A stretch of DNA of 26,022 bases from Pseudomonadota bacterium (lineage in GTDB: Bacteria; Pseudomonadota; Gammaproteobacteria; Steroidobacterales; Steroidobacteraceae): assembly GCA_021850555.1 (NCBI GenBank), contig JAJZLX010000181.1, forward strand, positions 1 to 26,022, in the 5' to 3' direction. This document shows, in pieces, positions 14,528-23,849 of this stretch (position 1 is the stretch's first letter; the number at the start of each line of letters is the position of its first letter). The position numbers and the translations under genes are program-made. Below the pieces are notes generated by a model. It did no database searches and was not told the origin of the DNA. It saw only the letters and a program-made list of their open reading frames with translations.

Positions 14528-17005
14528 TCATCTTCTGTCGAGTCGGCGCTCCACACGCTCGAGGTGGCGCGCGTGGGCGCCCATCCGGTGATCGAGCAGC
14601 TCATGCGTGGCGACCTTGAGCGCATTTGCGAGGAAGAAGGAGGCGATGGCATAGGCCCACACGAGCAGGGCGAGGGGCCAGCCGATCGGGGCCATCGCGA
14701 TGCCATAGACCACCAGCAGGGTGCCGAGCAGCTGAGTGCTTTCGCAGGCGCCGATCAGCCGGGCGCTCGGCCAGGGTCTTTGCCAGACCCAACCTCGGTT
14801 GCGCGTCAGGTAGAGGGTCATGTGCCCCGAGACCAGCAGCTTCAAGAAGATGACGGCTTGAAGCGTGGCGGTCGGCAGATGCAATGTGTCGCGCGCGAGC
14901 CAGTACAGGACCAAGCTCTCGAGCACCCCGTAGACCCCGAGCACCGAGGCGATCGTCAACACCTCGGGCATGTTCCAGCGCACCGGTGATGCGGTGACCG
15001 GCGCGTTGTCATAGGCGATCATCATGATCGGAATGTCGTTGAGCAGCGCGAGCAGCACCACCATCAGCGTGGTGACGGGGTAGAAGTTGTAGAGGAGGAT
15101 GGCCGCCGTCATGAAAAGAATGAGTCGGATCGTCTCTGCGATGCGGTACGTTCCGTAGCTCGTCATTCTCTGGAAGATGCGGCGGGATTCCCGGATCGCG
15201 GTGGTGATGACCGAAAGCCCCGGCGCGGTGAGCACCAGCGCTGCGGCCGCTCGGGCCGCGTCAGTGGCCCCGCTCACCGCGATGCCGACGTCCGCCTGCT
15301 TCAAGGCCGGCGCGTCGTTGACGCCGTCGCCCGTCATGCCCACGATCCGCCCGTGGGACTGCAGCGCCTCGACGATCTTGAACTTGTGCTCCGGGAAGAC
15401 GCGGGCGAAGCCGTCCGCGTCGAGCACTCTGGAGAGCGCATCCGCCGGGGTCTGCTCGCCGAAGATCGCGTCCGCGACGATGATGTTTCCTCCCAGACCG
15501 ACCCCCTGGGCGATCTGACGGGCGATGGCCTCATGATCGCCCGTCAGCATCTTGACATCCACTCCCAATTCGCGCGTCTGCCTGATCGTCTCGGCGCAAT
15601 CCTCGCGCGGCGGATCGAAGAGCGGCAACAGACCAATGTATCGCCAGCCGGCCCCCTCGTCGCGCGCCACCGCCAAAGTCCGATAGCCTTTGCCCGCGGC
15701 ATCCTCGATCTGCGAGTCGATCTGGCGGTGCTGCGCGGGCTCGAGCGCGCACAGACTGACGATGACCTGCGGGGCGCCTTTGACGACCTTGAACATGGTG
15801 CCGCCGTGCGCGATCTCGGCCTCGGAGCGCTTGCCGACCGGGTCAAACGGGTGGAAGGCGAGCGTCTGATAGGCCGCAAGCTCCTGCGCGGGCGGGGCGG
15901 CGGCCAGGATCGCGCTGTCGATGGCGTCCGGAGCCTCGCGCTGCGAGGCGAGCGCCGCGGAGGTGACCAATCTCTCGATGGACACGCCGGGCGCGGGTTG
16001 CGGCGCGCCGAGGACCAGCTCGTTCTTCGTGAGCGTGCCGGTCTTGTCCGAGCACAGGGTGTCCATCCCCGCGAGCTCCTCGATCGACACCAGACGGGAA
16101 ACGATCGCCTTGGCGCGCGCCAGTCGCTCGGCGCCGACCGCGAGAGTCACCGACAACACCGCGGGCAACGCGACCGGGATCGAGGCGACCGCCAGGATGA
16201 GTGCGAACTGAACCAACACGAGGAGCGGGTTGTGGCGGAACAGTCCGGTGACGAGGATGACGAGCACGAGCGCGGCGGTGGTGAGGATCAGGAAGTTGCC
16301 GATCCGCAGCACGGCACGCTGGAAGTGCGAGACCGCTCCCGCCTGCTCGACGAGCTTCGCCGTGCGCCCAAAATACGTGCTCATCCCTGTGGCGGTCACC
16401 ACGGCGGTCATCTCCCCCTGGCGGACGATCGTTCCCGAGTAGGCCTCATCACCGGCCTGCTTCTCGACCGGAAGCGATTCGCCGGTCAGTGCCGACTGAT
16501 CGACGCTCAGATACTGTCCCTCGAGCAGCCGCACATCCGCGGGGACGATGTTGCCGAGCTTGATCGCGACGAGATCGCCGGGGACCAGCAGGCGCGCTTC
16601 GATGTCGCGCCACTGTCCATCGCGCTTCGCGCGCGCCTTGAGGGCAAGGCGTTGCTTGAGCAGTTCGATGGCGACGTCAGCCTTGAATTCCTGCCAGAAG
16701 CCGACGCCGGCGTTGATCAGCAGCATGAGCAGGACGATGCCGAGATCGTCCCAGTGGCGCAGCACGGCCGAGAGAGCGGCCGCAATCTCGATCATCCAGG
16801 GAATCGGGCCCCAGAAGAAGCCGAGGAGCTTGCGCAGCACACTCACACGGTGCTCGGCGAGGGCGTTCTCTCCGAATTGCCTCAGCCGTTGCTCGGCCTC
16901 GGCCTCGCTCAGCCCGGGGCCGTTGGCAGCCGGTGCGCCGGCCGCACCCGCCGTGCTAGCCGAGCCGGTCGGACCGGCGCCCGTTGTCACTTCGGCGGCG
17001 CTCAC
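14528..17005 (-). CDS. P3A-type plasma-membrane proton-exporting ATPase
   Basis: This 825-residue P-type ATPase has the layout of fungal and plant H+-ATPases and their bacterial relatives. It should expel protons at the expense of ATP and help hold cytoplasmic pH or membrane potential. Visible motifs are LTGES with SVDQSA in the actuator domain, CSDKTGTLT with the phosphorylated aspartate, KGAPQ in the nucleotide domain and GDGVNDAPALKQADVGIAV in the hinge. A conserved aspartate lies in the transport helix (LLNDIPIMMIAYDN). The first 35 residues are a low-complexity Ala/Gly/Thr tail before the cation-ATPase N-terminal domain. The GTG start at 17003-17005 has GGGAGG about six bases upstream. 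Only 13 bp separate it from the acyl carrier protein stop, so it is probably the last gene of the acs-pdh operon. Confidence 0.93.
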   Translation of the reverse strand: MSAAEVTTGAGPTGSASTAGAAGAPAANGPGLSEAEAEQRLRQFGENALAEHRVSVLRKLLGFFWGPIPWMIEIAAALSAVLRHWDDLGIVLLMLLINAGVGFWQEFKADVAIELLKQRLALKARAKRDGQWRDIEARLLVPGDLVAIKLGNIVPADVRLLEGQYLSVDQSALTGESLPVEKQAGDEAYSGTIVRQGEMTAVVTATGMSTYFGRTAKLVEQAGAVSHFQRAVLRIGNFLILTTAALVLVILVTGLFRHNPLLVLVQFALILAVASIPVALPAVLSVTLAVGAERLARAKAIVSRLVSIEELAGMDTLCSDKTGTLTKNELVLGAPQPAPGVSIERLVTSAALASQREAPDAIDSAILAAAPPAQELAAYQTLAFHPFDPVGKRSEAEIAHGGTMFKVVKGAPQVIVSLCALEPAQHRQIDSQIEDAAGKGYRTLAVARDEGAGWRYIGLLPLFDPPREDCAETIRQTRELGVDVKMLTGDHEAIARQIAQGVGLGGNIIVADAIFGEQTPADALSRVLDADGFARVFPEHKFKIVEALQSHGRIVGMTGDGVNDAPALKQADVGIAVSGATDAARAAAALVLTAPGLSVITTAIRESRRIFQRMTSYGTYRIAETIRLILFMTAAILLYNFYPVTTLMVVLLALLNDIPIMMIAYDNAPVTASPVRWNMPEVLTIASVLGVYGVLESLVLYWLARDTLHLPTATLQAVIFLKLLVSGHMTLYLTRNRGWVWQRPWPSARLIGACESTQLLGTLLVVYGIAMAPIGWPLALLVWAYAIASFFLANALKVATHELLDHRMGAHARHLERVERRLDRR

Positions 17006-17018
17006 TGCGGCCTCCCGC

Positions 17019-17273
17019 TCAGCGCCTGGCCGCGAGGCGCTCCTGCACGAACTGCGCGGCCCCGTGCAGGCTCGCGAGCCTCGGGTAATCGGTTTCCGCG
17101 ATCTCGATGCCGAAGGTCTCGCTCACCGCGGTGGCGAAATGCAGCGCGTCCATGGAGTCAAAGTCGAATTGGTCGCGCAGATTCCGCTCGGGATCCACGC
17201 CGTCGGGCTCGATGTCGGGGGCCACACCCGTCAGCAGGGAGAGCAGTTTGGCTCGCAGTTCGGTCGGATCCAT
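17019..17273 (-). CDS. Acyl carrier protein
   Basis: This 84-residue acidic helical-bundle protein has the phosphopantetheine attachment serine S40 in the motif FDSMDAL. Once modified, it would carry acyl groups as thioesters. Helix I (TELRAKLLSLLTGVAP) and the C-terminal helix (LASLHGAAQFVQERL) match the fold. The sequence differs from housekeeping AcpP, whose motif is DSLD, so this is probably a specialised carrier. The ATG at 17271-17273 has GGGAG seven bases upstream. The gene follows the E2 gene by 14 bp and precedes the proton ATPase by 13 bp. No ketosynthase or acyltransferase gene is in the window. Its partner is unknown, and the operon suggests an acyl group derived from acetate or pyruvate. 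Confidence 0.9.
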   Translation of the reverse strand: MDPTELRAKLLSLLTGVAPDIEPDGVDPERNLRDQFDFDSMDALHFATAVSETFGIEIAETDYPRLASLHGAAQFVQERLAARR

Positions 17274-17287
17274 GGCGTCTCTCCCGG

Positions 17288-18466
17288 TCAAAGGGCGTGG
17301 GGCTGTGCGAGCAGGTCGGCGATCGTGCGCAGGAAGCGGGCGCCGGAGCGGCCGTCGGTGACTCGGTGGTCCGCTGCGAGCCCCAGCGTGAGAACCGGAC
17401 GGATGAGGAGTTGACCGTCCCTGACCCACGGCCGATCGCGGATCGCTCCGGCGCCCACGATCGCAACCTGGGGCGGATTGATGATCGGGAAGAGAGCGTC
17501 CACGCCGTCCGCACCGAGGCTCGTGATCGTGATCGTGGCGGCTGTGAATTCCCCGGAGCGCACGTGCCCGGCGCGCACGCGGGTGACGAGCGCGCTGAAG
17601 TCTTGCATCAGCGTCGCAAGGTCCTTGCGGTCCGCGTCGAGCAGCGCCGGAGCCACCAGGCCGCCGCCGCGAACGGCGACTGCGGCACCGGCATGCACGG
17701 CCGTGCAGGGCTCGAAGCGCCCATTGCGGAAGTAGCCGTTGAAGCCCTCGATCCGTGCGGCGGCGAGCGCCACGGCCTTGGTGATGAGCACGGCGTCGAT
17801 CAGCCGGTCTTTCACCGCAAGCGCGGCATTGTGAGCGCTCAACCAGTCGCGCGCCGGGCCGAAGTCCACGTGATGCCCGAGGTAGTAGTGGGGAATCTCG
17901 CGCTTGGCGCGCGCCATCGCGGCGCCGATCGTCGCGCGCATCGCGGCGCGGGCACCTGTGGGTGCTGCGGGCGTTGCGGCTGCCAGCTTCTCGACATCCT
18001 CCAGGTGCACGATGCCGCCGGCGGCGCCGCGCGCGAGTTGCTCGAGCGAGAGGCCGAGCTCGAGGGCGCGGCGGCGGGCGGCCGGGGAGATTCGCGAGTG
18101 TCGCGTCACGCCCTCGCGGGGTGCTTCGGTCCGGGGAGGGAGCGATGCCGGCTGCGCGGCGCTCACCGCGGCGGACGGTAAGGGAGCGCCTTGCGGGGAG
18201 GGCGTAGCTTGCGGGGCGTGGGAGGCTTCCGCCACCTCGAGCCGGGCTAGCACGGTGCCGACCGGCACCCTGCTGCCCGGTTGCACGAGGTGCTCCAACA
18301 TCTGCGCGTCGTCATACGACTCGATATCGATCAACCCCTTGGTCGTCTCGACGGTCACGAGCGGCTCGCCGTGCCGAATGCGATCCCCGGGCTTCTTCAG
18401 CCATTCGGTGAGCGTCGCGCTCTCCATGTCCGCGCCGAGGGACGGCAGATGAAACTCGACTTGCAT
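17288..18466 (-). CDS. pdhC: Pyruvate dehydrogenase complex E2, dihydrolipoyl acyltransferase
   Basis: This 392-residue E2 core protein transfers the acyl group from lipoamide to CoA. The lipoyl domain (1-77) carries the lipoylated lysine K43 in VETTKGLIDI. An Ala/Pro-rich linker leads to a peripheral-subunit-binding domain (about 121-160, ISPAARRRALELGL). The catalytic acyltransferase domain ends with the active site HRVTDG, where H367 and D371 are the catalytic pair. It has a single lipoyl domain. The ATG shares its first base with the TGA of E1beta (TGATG), so translation should be coupled. A peripheral-subunit-binding domain normally recruits E3 or E1, yet no dihydrolipoamide dehydrogenase gene is present here. 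A branched-chain or acetoin dehydrogenase E2 is possible, but the adjacent acetyl-CoA synthetase favours pyruvate. Confidence 0.92.
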   Translation of the reverse strand: MQVEFHLPSLGADMESATLTEWLKKPGDRIRHGEPLVTVETTKGLIDIESYDDAQMLEHLVQPGSRVPVGTVLARLEVAEASHAPQATPSPQGAPLPSAAVSAAQPASLPPRTEAPREGVTRHSRISPAARRRALELGLSLEQLARGAAGGIVHLEDVEKLAAATPAAPTGARAAMRATIGAAMARAKREIPHYYLGHHVDFGPARDWLSAHNAALAVKDRLIDAVLITKAVALAAARIEGFNGYFRNGRFEPCTAVHAGAAVAVRGGGLVAPALLDADRKDLATLMQDFSALVTRVRAGHVRSGEFTAATITITSLGADGVDALFPIINPPQVAIVGAGAIRDRPWVRDGQLLIRPVLTLGLAADHRVTDGRSGARFLRTIADLLAQPHAL

Positions 18467-19479
18467 CAGACGCTCGCCCCGGGCGTGACCGTGGTGCGGA
18501 TCGCGGCCACGATTCGCTCAGCGCTCGGCAGGGCGGCGTCCTCGAGGTGCTTGGCGTAAGGCACCGGAACCTCCACCGTGCACACGCGGGCAACCGGCGC
18601 ATCGAGATCGTAGAAGGCCTGCTCGACGATGCGGGTCGTTATCTCGGCCGACAGGCCGCCGCTGCGCCAGCCCTCGTCCACGATCACGGCGCGGCGGGTA
18701 CGCCGTACGCTCGCCACGATGGCCGCATCATCGAGCGGTCGAAGTGTCCGCAGGTCGAGCACCTCCGCCTCGATTCCCTCCCGGGCGAGTGTCTCGGCGG
18801 CGGCGAGACACTTGTAGAGGCTCCATCCGTAGGTGATGAGCGTCACGTCGCGTCCCGGACGACGGATCGCAGCGTGCTCGAGATCGACCCGCGCGAGGCC
18901 CGCCGTGAGCTCGCCCTCCATGTTGTAGAGATAGAGGTGCTCGAACAGCAGTACCGGGTCGGGCGAGGCGAGCGCGGCGGCGAGCATGAACCGGGCGTCA
19001 TCGAGGGTAGAGGGCACGGCGATCCGAAGCCCGGGGATGTGCGCGTACCAGCCCTCCAGGCTGTGGGAGTGCTGGGCGGCGAGCTGGCGCCCGGCACCGG
19101 TCGCGAGACGAATGACGAGCGGGACGTTGAGCTGACCGCCTGACATGTGGCTCAGCGTGGCGGCGTTGTTTACGATCTGATCGAGGGCAAGCAGGCTGAA
19201 ATTGACCGTCATGACCTCGACGATCGGCTTGAGCCCGCCCAAGGCGGCGCCGATCCCCGCCCCGACGAAGGCGGACTCGGACAGCGGGGTATCGCGGATG
19301 CGCTCCGGTCCGAACTCCTCGAGCAGCCCTTTGCTCACCGCATAGCTTCCGCCGTACCGGCCCACATCCTCGCCCATGAGAAACACCCGTGAATCGGCTA
19401 TGAGCGCCTCGCGGACCGCTTCGCGCACGGCGTCGCGATAGGTGATGCGCAGCGGAGCCTCAGGAGGCGCGCTCTGCAT
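18466..19479 (-). CDS. pdhB: Pyruvate dehydrogenase complex E1 component, beta subunit
   Basis: This 337-residue transketolase-like beta subunit forms the heterotetrameric E1 with the alpha subunit. Family marks are the phrase [14 protein letters not shown] near the N-terminus, [20 protein letters not shown], and the C-terminal transketolase domain with [14 protein letters not shown] and [11 protein letters not shown]. Length is normal for a split E1beta. I start it at the ATG at 19477-19479, which overlaps the end of E1alpha by 20 bp. The frame continues another 17 codons upstream, but these overlap E1alpha further and add nothing recognisable. The substrate could be pyruvate, acetoin or a branched-chain 2-oxoacid. 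Pyruvate is inferred from E1alpha and from the operon. Confidence 0.92.
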   Translation of the reverse strand: MQSAPPEAPLRITYRDAVREAVREALIADSRVFLMGEDVGRYGGSYAVSKGLLEEFGPERIRDTPLSESAFVGAGIGAALGGLKPIVEVMTVNFSLLALDQIVNNAATLSHMSGGQLNVPLVIRLATGAGRQLAAQHSHSLEGWYAHIPGLRIAVPSTLDDARFMLAAALASPDPVLLFEHLYLYNMEGELTAGLARVDLEHAAIRRPGRDVTLITYGWSLYKCLAAAETLAREGIEAEVLDLRTLRPLDDAAIVASVRRTRRAVIVDEGWRSGGLSAEITTRIVEQAFYDLDAPVARVCTVEVPVPYAKHLEDAALPSAERIVAAIRTTVTPGASV

Positions 19480-20449
19480 AGACGAACCGCTCGAGTTCCG
19501 ACACCGGCTCCCATGGGGAGCTTTCCGCAAACTGGACGGCGACCTCGACTTGCGCTTGCGCCTCTCGCTCGAGCCGTTGATAGTCTTCCTCGCTCATCAG
19601 GCCGAGCGCCTTCAGGCGCGTGGTGAGCGTGATGATGGGACCCTTCTGCTGCCAGGCCTCGACCTCGGTCTTGTCGCGATACAGCTGTGGATCGAACATG
19701 GAGTGCGCGCGGAAGCGGTAAGTGCGCATCTCGAGCAGAGCCGGTCCGGCGCCTTTTCGGATCTTTTCCGCGGCGGCGCTCACCGCCTCCTCGACGGCGA
19801 AGACATCCATGCCGTCGACGGCGGCCGCCTCGATGCGATATGCCCGGGCCTTGGTGGTGATGTCCCTCTCCGCCTGCGCCCGCTCGAGCGCGGTTCCCAT
19901 TGCGTACAGGTTGTTCTCGCAGAGAAAGAGGACCGGCAGCGTCCACAGGGAGGCGAGATTGAGCGACTCGTGAAATTCCCCCTCGGCGACCGCGCCATCG
20001 CCGAAGAAGCATGCCGTGATGTCGTTCTCGCGCCGAAGTTTCTGAGCGAGCGCAAGGCCGACCGCAATGGGCAATCCGCCGGCGACGATCGCGTTGCCGC
20101 CGTAGAATCTCTTGGAAGCATCGAACAGGTGCATCGAGCCCCCGCGGCCGCGGCTGCACCCGGTCTGCTTGCCGAACAGCTCGGCCATCACCTTTTCCAT
20201 GGAAATGCCGCGCGCGAGGGCGTGTCCGTGCTCGCGGTAGGTGGAGACGATGGCATCGGAGGAGCGCAAGGCCTGCAGGGCGCCGACGGCGACGGCCTCT
20301 TCGCCGTTGTAAAGATGCAGGAATCCGCGGATCTTCATCTCTCCGTAGAGCCGGTAGCAGCGATCCTCGAAGCAGCGGATGCGCAGCATCTGGCCGAGCA
20401 GCTCCAGGCCGTGCTCCCGGGTCGGAAGGCGCTCGGGGGGCGCGCTCAT
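19460..20449 (-). CDS. pdhA: Pyruvate dehydrogenase complex E1 component, alpha subunit
   Basis: This 329-residue thiamine-diphosphate enzyme subunit decarboxylates a 2-oxoacid and passes the acyl group to lipoamide on E2. The ThDP/Mg motif begins at G150-D151-G152 ([15 protein letters not shown]) and ends about 30 residues later at N179-N180. Other typical stretches are [11 protein letters not shown] (71-81), [10 protein letters not shown] (101-110) and, near 250, the phosphorylation-loop-like [11 protein letters not shown]. No lipoyl domain or fused E1beta is present, so this is the two-subunit type and not the AceE homodimer. The ATG at 20447-20449 overlaps the TGA of the acetyl-CoA synthetase gene (ATGA). 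A GAGGG about six bases upstream can serve as ribosome binding site. Confidence 0.93.
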   Translation of the reverse strand: MSAPPERLPTREHGLELLGQMLRIRCFEDRCYRLYGEMKIRGFLHLYNGEEAVAVGALQALRSSDAIVSTYREHGHALARGISMEKVMAELFGKQTGCSRGRGGSMHLFDASKRFYGGNAIVAGGLPIAVGLALAQKLRRENDITACFFGDGAVAEGEFHESLNLASLWTLPVLFLCENNLYAMGTALERAQAERDITTKARAYRIEAAAVDGMDVFAVEEAVSAAAEKIRKGAGPALLEMRTYRFRAHSMFDPQLYRDKTEVEAWQQKGPIITLTTRLKALGLMSEEDYQRLEREAQAQVEVAVQFAESSPWEPVSELERFVYAERAS

Positions 20450-22206
20450 TCCTTGCCCTCGAGGGTCGACATGTCGCCCTCCGGAAGACCGAGCTCCCTG
20501 GCGCGCAGGAGCCGGCGCATGATCTTGCCGCTGCGGGTGCGCGGCAGGCTCTCCTTGAATGCGATCTCACGCGGCGCCACGACGGCGCCGAGGAGTCGCC
20601 GCGCGTGGCCCATGATCTTGCGGCGCAGCTCCTCGCTTTCCTCGAAGCCGGCCTTCAGCTCGACGAAGGCCTTCACAGCCTGTCCGGCGATCGGGTCGGG
20701 GACGCCGATGACGGCGACCTGTGCCACGGCCGGATGCCTCATGAGGGTGCTCTCGACCTCGAAGGGGCTGATCAGGTGACCGGCGGACTTGATGATGTCA
20801 TCGGCGCGGCCGATGAACCAGAAGTAGCCTTCGCGATCGCGACGGGCCAGATCGCCCGCGAGGTACCAGCCCTCAAGGAAGCTCGACCGATAGCGCTCGG
20901 GGTCCTCGAGATAACCGCTGAACATGGATGGCCAGCCGGGCTTGAGCGCGATTTCCCCGGCTTGATCCTCCGACTCGATCACCTCGAGGCTGCCTCCTTC
21001 GCCACGGCGGACCACCTGCGCCTCCACGCCCGGAACCGCCCGGCCCATCGAGCCGGCCCGCACGTCGCAGGCGGCGAAGTTGGCGATCATGATCGCGCCG
21101 GTTTCCGTCTGCCACCAGGTGTCGTGAAACGGCATGTCGAAGGCTTCGAGCCCCCAGGTGACCGCTTCGGCGTTGAGCGGCTCCCCGACACTCGCCATGT
21201 GCCGCAGGTGCGGGTACTTGCGCTCCCGGGCGAGGGCGGTGCCCGCCTTCATGAGCATGCGGATGGCCGTCGGAGCGGTATACCAGATGTTGACGCTCTC
21301 CTCCTCGAGGATCCGATACCAACGTTGCGGGTCGAACTCCTCGCGATCGACGATCATCGTCACACCGCAGGTGAGGGGGCCGATCAGCCCGTAGGCAATG
21401 CCGGTCACCCAGCCGGGATCGGCCGTGCACCAGAAGACTTCCCCCGGGTGCAGATCGAGAACGAGCTGACTCGTGGCGTGCTGGGCGATCACCGCCGCAT
21501 GCGTCAAGGTCACCCCCTTGGGCTTGCCGGTCGTGCCGCTCGTGAAGTGCAGCAGGGCGACATCCTCGTCGCGCGTAGGCGCGGTGTCGTAGGCTTCAGG
21601 CGCACGGCTCAAGAGCTGAGCGAGATCCGCCGTGTCGGGCGGAAGATCGCCAGGTGCCGCCTCGCGCACGATCAGCACATGGCCGAGCTCGGGGAGGCTT
21701 GCGCGGATGCCCGCCACTTTGCGCCGGTAGAGGCTCTCGGTGGTCACCAGCACCTTCACGTGACCGAGCTGCAGGCGCGTCCTGAGCGGCTCCGGACCGA
21801 AGGCGGAGAACAGGGAGCAGAAGACGTTGCCGGCCTTGAGGCTTCCGAGACCGGCGGTGAACAGCTCCGGAACGCGGCCGAGGAGGGTGGCGACGGCCGC
21901 TCCGCGCTCGATGCCGAGGGAGCCGAGGACATTGGCGAAGCTGCAGGCTCGCCGGCGAAGCTGCGCGTAGGTGAGGTCGGTCCGGTTCCAGTCCCGGTCG
22001 ATGAATCGCGCGGCGACCCGATCGCCGAGTCCGAGTCCGATCGGGCGGTCGAGGGCTTCATGCGCCATGTTGAGACACGGTCCGCCGCCGGCGAGCGCGC
22101 GGCGCGCCTCCTGCCAGCTGAATTGGCGCCGGGCGGCGCCGTAGTCCGTCAGATAATGAGACACGCCGCCCGCGGACGGACGCTTGTGCACGGTTCGGTC
22201 AGTCAT
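20446..22206 (-). CDS. acsA: Acetyl-CoA synthetase (acetate-CoA ligase, AMP-forming)
   Basis: This 586-residue adenylate-forming ligase activates acetate to acetyl-AMP and then acetyl-CoA. The P-loop-like core motif [10 protein letters not shown] lies at 222-231. DTWWQTETG contains the tryptophan that in Salmonella Acs narrows the pocket to acetate. [25 protein letters not shown] is the hinge region. [11 protein letters not shown] near the C-terminus carries the catalytic lysine K561, which is regulated by acetylation in homologues. It is shorter than the roughly 650-residue Acs, as AcsA-type enzymes usually are. The ATG at 22204-22206 has GGAG seven bases upstream. A GTG one codon earlier is less well spaced. 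It is first in the operon with the pyruvate dehydrogenase genes, so acetate and pyruvate routes to acetyl-CoA would be made together. Confidence 0.93.
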   Translation of the reverse strand: MTDRTVHKRPSAGGVSHYLTDYGAARRQFSWQEARRALAGGGPCLNMAHEALDRPIGLGLGDRVAARFIDRDWNRTDLTYAQLRRRACSFANVLGSLGIERGAAVATLLGRVPELFTAGLGSLKAGNVFCSLFSAFGPEPLRTRLQLGHVKVLVTTESLYRRKVAGIRASLPELGHVLIVREAAPGDLPPDTADLAQLLSRAPEAYDTAPTRDEDVALLHFTSGTTGKPKGVTLTHAAVIAQHATSQLVLDLHPGEVFWCTADPGWVTGIAYGLIGPLTCGVTMIVDREEFDPQRWYRILEEESVNIWYTAPTAIRMLMKAGTALARERKYPHLRHMASVGEPLNAEAVTWGLEAFDMPFHDTWWQTETGAIMIANFAACDVRAGSMGRAVPGVEAQVVRRGEGGSLEVIESEDQAGEIALKPGWPSMFSGYLEDPERYRSSFLEGWYLAGDLARRDREGYFWFIGRADDIIKSAGHLISPFEVESTLMRHPAVAQVAVIGVPDPIAGQAVKAFVELKAGFEESEELRRKIMGHARRLLGAVVAPREIAFKESLPRTRSGKIMRRLLRARELGLPEGDMSTLEGKE

Positions 22207-22227
22207 CACCTTACTCCGCTCGCCCGA

Positions 22228-22243
22228 TTGTCGGGCCGGTCAA
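22228..22243. promoter_or_regulatory. Imperfect palindrome upstream of the acsA operon
   Basis: TTGTCGGG-CCGGTCAA is a 16-base inverted repeat with six of eight half-site positions matching, located 22 bases before the acsA ATG in a 161-base gap. On the minus strand it begins with TTGACC, close to a -35 hexamer, but no matching -10 box follows. It may be an operator. It resembles an FNR site only loosely, because the TTG and CAA are two bases too far apart. I see nothing else in the gap. Confidence 0.25.
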
Positions 22244-22367
22244 GGCCCTGTCGATCCGCGAATGTACTTACGCCGCCGTGCCACCCCCACGCGGCGACAC
22301 GGCTCCGCCCGATCGAGGCTGACCGCGTTGAGGGGATCGCGGTTGCCGGCGCTTGAAGGAGTGCCGC

Positions 22368-23849
22368 TCATTGGCGCGAGCCCTGCACGTCCCGGCGGTT
22401 CCACCACCCTCCGCCGAGGGCCTGGAACAACGCGGCGGTGTCGGAGAATCGGGCGGCCTGTGCCTGTACGAGGGCGAGGCGGCTCTGTTGGTAGGTTTGC
22501 TCGGCGTTGAGCAGCGACAGATAGCTGATCGAGCCCACGTGGTATTGCCGCCGCGAGGCGGCCAGGCTGGCGGCCGCTGCTCGCTCCGCGGCCGATTGCG
22601 CGGCGAGCCCTTCGGCGTCTAGCTCGAGAGCGCGCAGGGCGTCCGCTACGTTTTGAAACGCACTGAGCACGGTCTGCCGGTACTCGGCTGCGCGGACCTC
22701 AAACGCCGCGATCGCCGCTTTGCGCCTGTAATGGAGCGTTCCGCCCTCGAAGAGCGGCTGGGTGAGGCTTGCGGCAATGCTCCACACTCCGGTCTTCGAG
22801 GTGAACAGGCGGCCGAGACTCTCGCTGCCGAGACTGGCGCTCAAGGAGACCTGCGGCAGCATGTTCGCGGTTGCCACACCGATCTGTGCACTCGCCGCGT
22901 GCAGCTGCTCCTCGGCGGCGCGAATGTCGGGCCGCTGCTCGATGAGCCGGGAGGGCAGACTCACCGGGACCTGTCGGGGAAGGCTCAGAGAAGAGAGCGT
23001 GAAGCGCGCAAAGAGCCGCTCGCTCGGCAGCCGCCCGAGGTAGGTCCTCAGCTGATCGCGCGTCAGGGCGAGCTGTTTCTGCAGCGGCACGAGCTGAGCG
23101 CGGGTCTGCGCCAGTGCGGCGGCCTGGGCCAACACCGCGGTGTCCGCGGCGGTACCGATCGCAAACTGCCGCTCGAGCCCGCTGAGCACCCGGGCCTCGA
23201 TGCGAATGATCTCGCGCGTGGCGCGGATCTGGCCTCGAAGCGAGGCTTCCAGCACGGCGGTGGCGACCACGCTCGAGGTCAGTGTCAGGTAGCTCGCCTC
23301 GAGCTCGAAGCGCTGATACTCGGCCTGCGCGGCAAGCGACTGCACCTGCCGACGGGTGCCGCCCCAGGGATCGAGCAGATACGAGACGCTCAACGATGCG
23401 CTCTTGACCGTCAGAGCGCGACTCACGCCGGGTTGCCCGAACTCGTTGCCCGAGAGCCGCTCGCGCGTGGCGGAGGTTGTGGCGCTCAGGGCGGGGTACC
23501 AGGCGCCTTCGCCCGCGTGGAGCTGCGCCTGCGCCTCGCGCAGGGACGCTTGCGCCGCCTGCAAGGTAGGATTGGCCCGCAACGCCGCGCTGACGATGGC
23601 ATCGAGCGCCGTCGAATGAAACAGCGTCCACCATTGCCCGGGAAGGTTCATCCCCTGCACGAGGCGCTGGGCGTGTCCGTCCGGGACCGGCGCACGGGCG
23701 GTGCGCGCGGGCAGGGGCCTCACTGTGTAGCCGGTGACCGCTGGAGGGGACGGGCGCCGGAAGCTCGGGCCGACGGCACAGCCTGCCAGTAGAAGCGTCA
23801 AGGCGACCGTGGTTGCAGCTTCGCGGCCTCGATGGGTCCCGGGCGTCAT
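22368..23849 (-). CDS. RND efflux system outer-membrane lipoprotein channel (NodT/OprM family)
   Basis: This 493-residue outer-membrane factor would form the exit duct of the tripartite pump. A short signal peptide ends in the lipobox LLAGC with Cys24, followed by AVGPSFRRP, a start typical of OprM/NodT lipoproteins. Two TolC-type repeats are seen, each with long Ala/Gln-rich helices (NPTLQAAQASLREAQAQL in the first, RPDIRAAEEQLHAASAQIGVA in the second). Beta-strand hairpins follow at YPALSATTS and LPQVSLSASLGS. The ATG at 23847-23849 overlaps the stop of the membrane fusion gene (ATGA). The open frame extends further upstream, but that part is out-of-character and overlaps the fusion protein gene. 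It is last in the efflux operon. Confidence 0.92.
   Translation of the reverse strand: MTPGTHRGREAATTVALTLLLAGCAVGPSFRRPSPPAVTGYTVRPLPARTARAPVPDGHAQRLVQGMNLPGQWWTLFHSTALDAIVSAALRANPTLQAAQASLREAQAQLHAGEGAWYPALSATTSATRERLSGNEFGQPGVSRALTVKSASLSVSYLLDPWGGTRRQVQSLAAQAEYQRFELEASYLTLTSSVVATAVLEASLRGQIRATREIIRIEARVLSGLERQFAIGTAADTAVLAQAAALAQTRAQLVPLQKQLALTRDQLRTYLGRLPSERLFARFTLSSLSLPRQVPVSLPSRLIEQRPDIRAAEEQLHAASAQIGVATANMLPQVSLSASLGSESLGRLFTSKTGVWSIAASLTQPLFEGGTLHYRRKAAIAAFEVRAAEYRQTVLSAFQNVADALRALELDAEGLAAQSAAERAAAASLAASRRQYHVGSISYLSLLNAEQTYQQSRLALVQAQAARFSDTAALFQALGGGWWNRRDVQGSRQ

Noticed and set aside
15353..18181. Antisense open frame of 942 codons across the proton ATPase, acp and E2 genes
   Set aside because: Its composition (Arg-, Gly- and Asp-rich, no domain) and its span over several clearly real genes mark it as a GC-rich shadow.
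22278..22300. TGGCACG on the minus strand upstream of acsA, resembling a sigma54 -24 element
   Set aside because: The required GC element ten bases downstream is absent, so the sigma54 promoter pattern fails.
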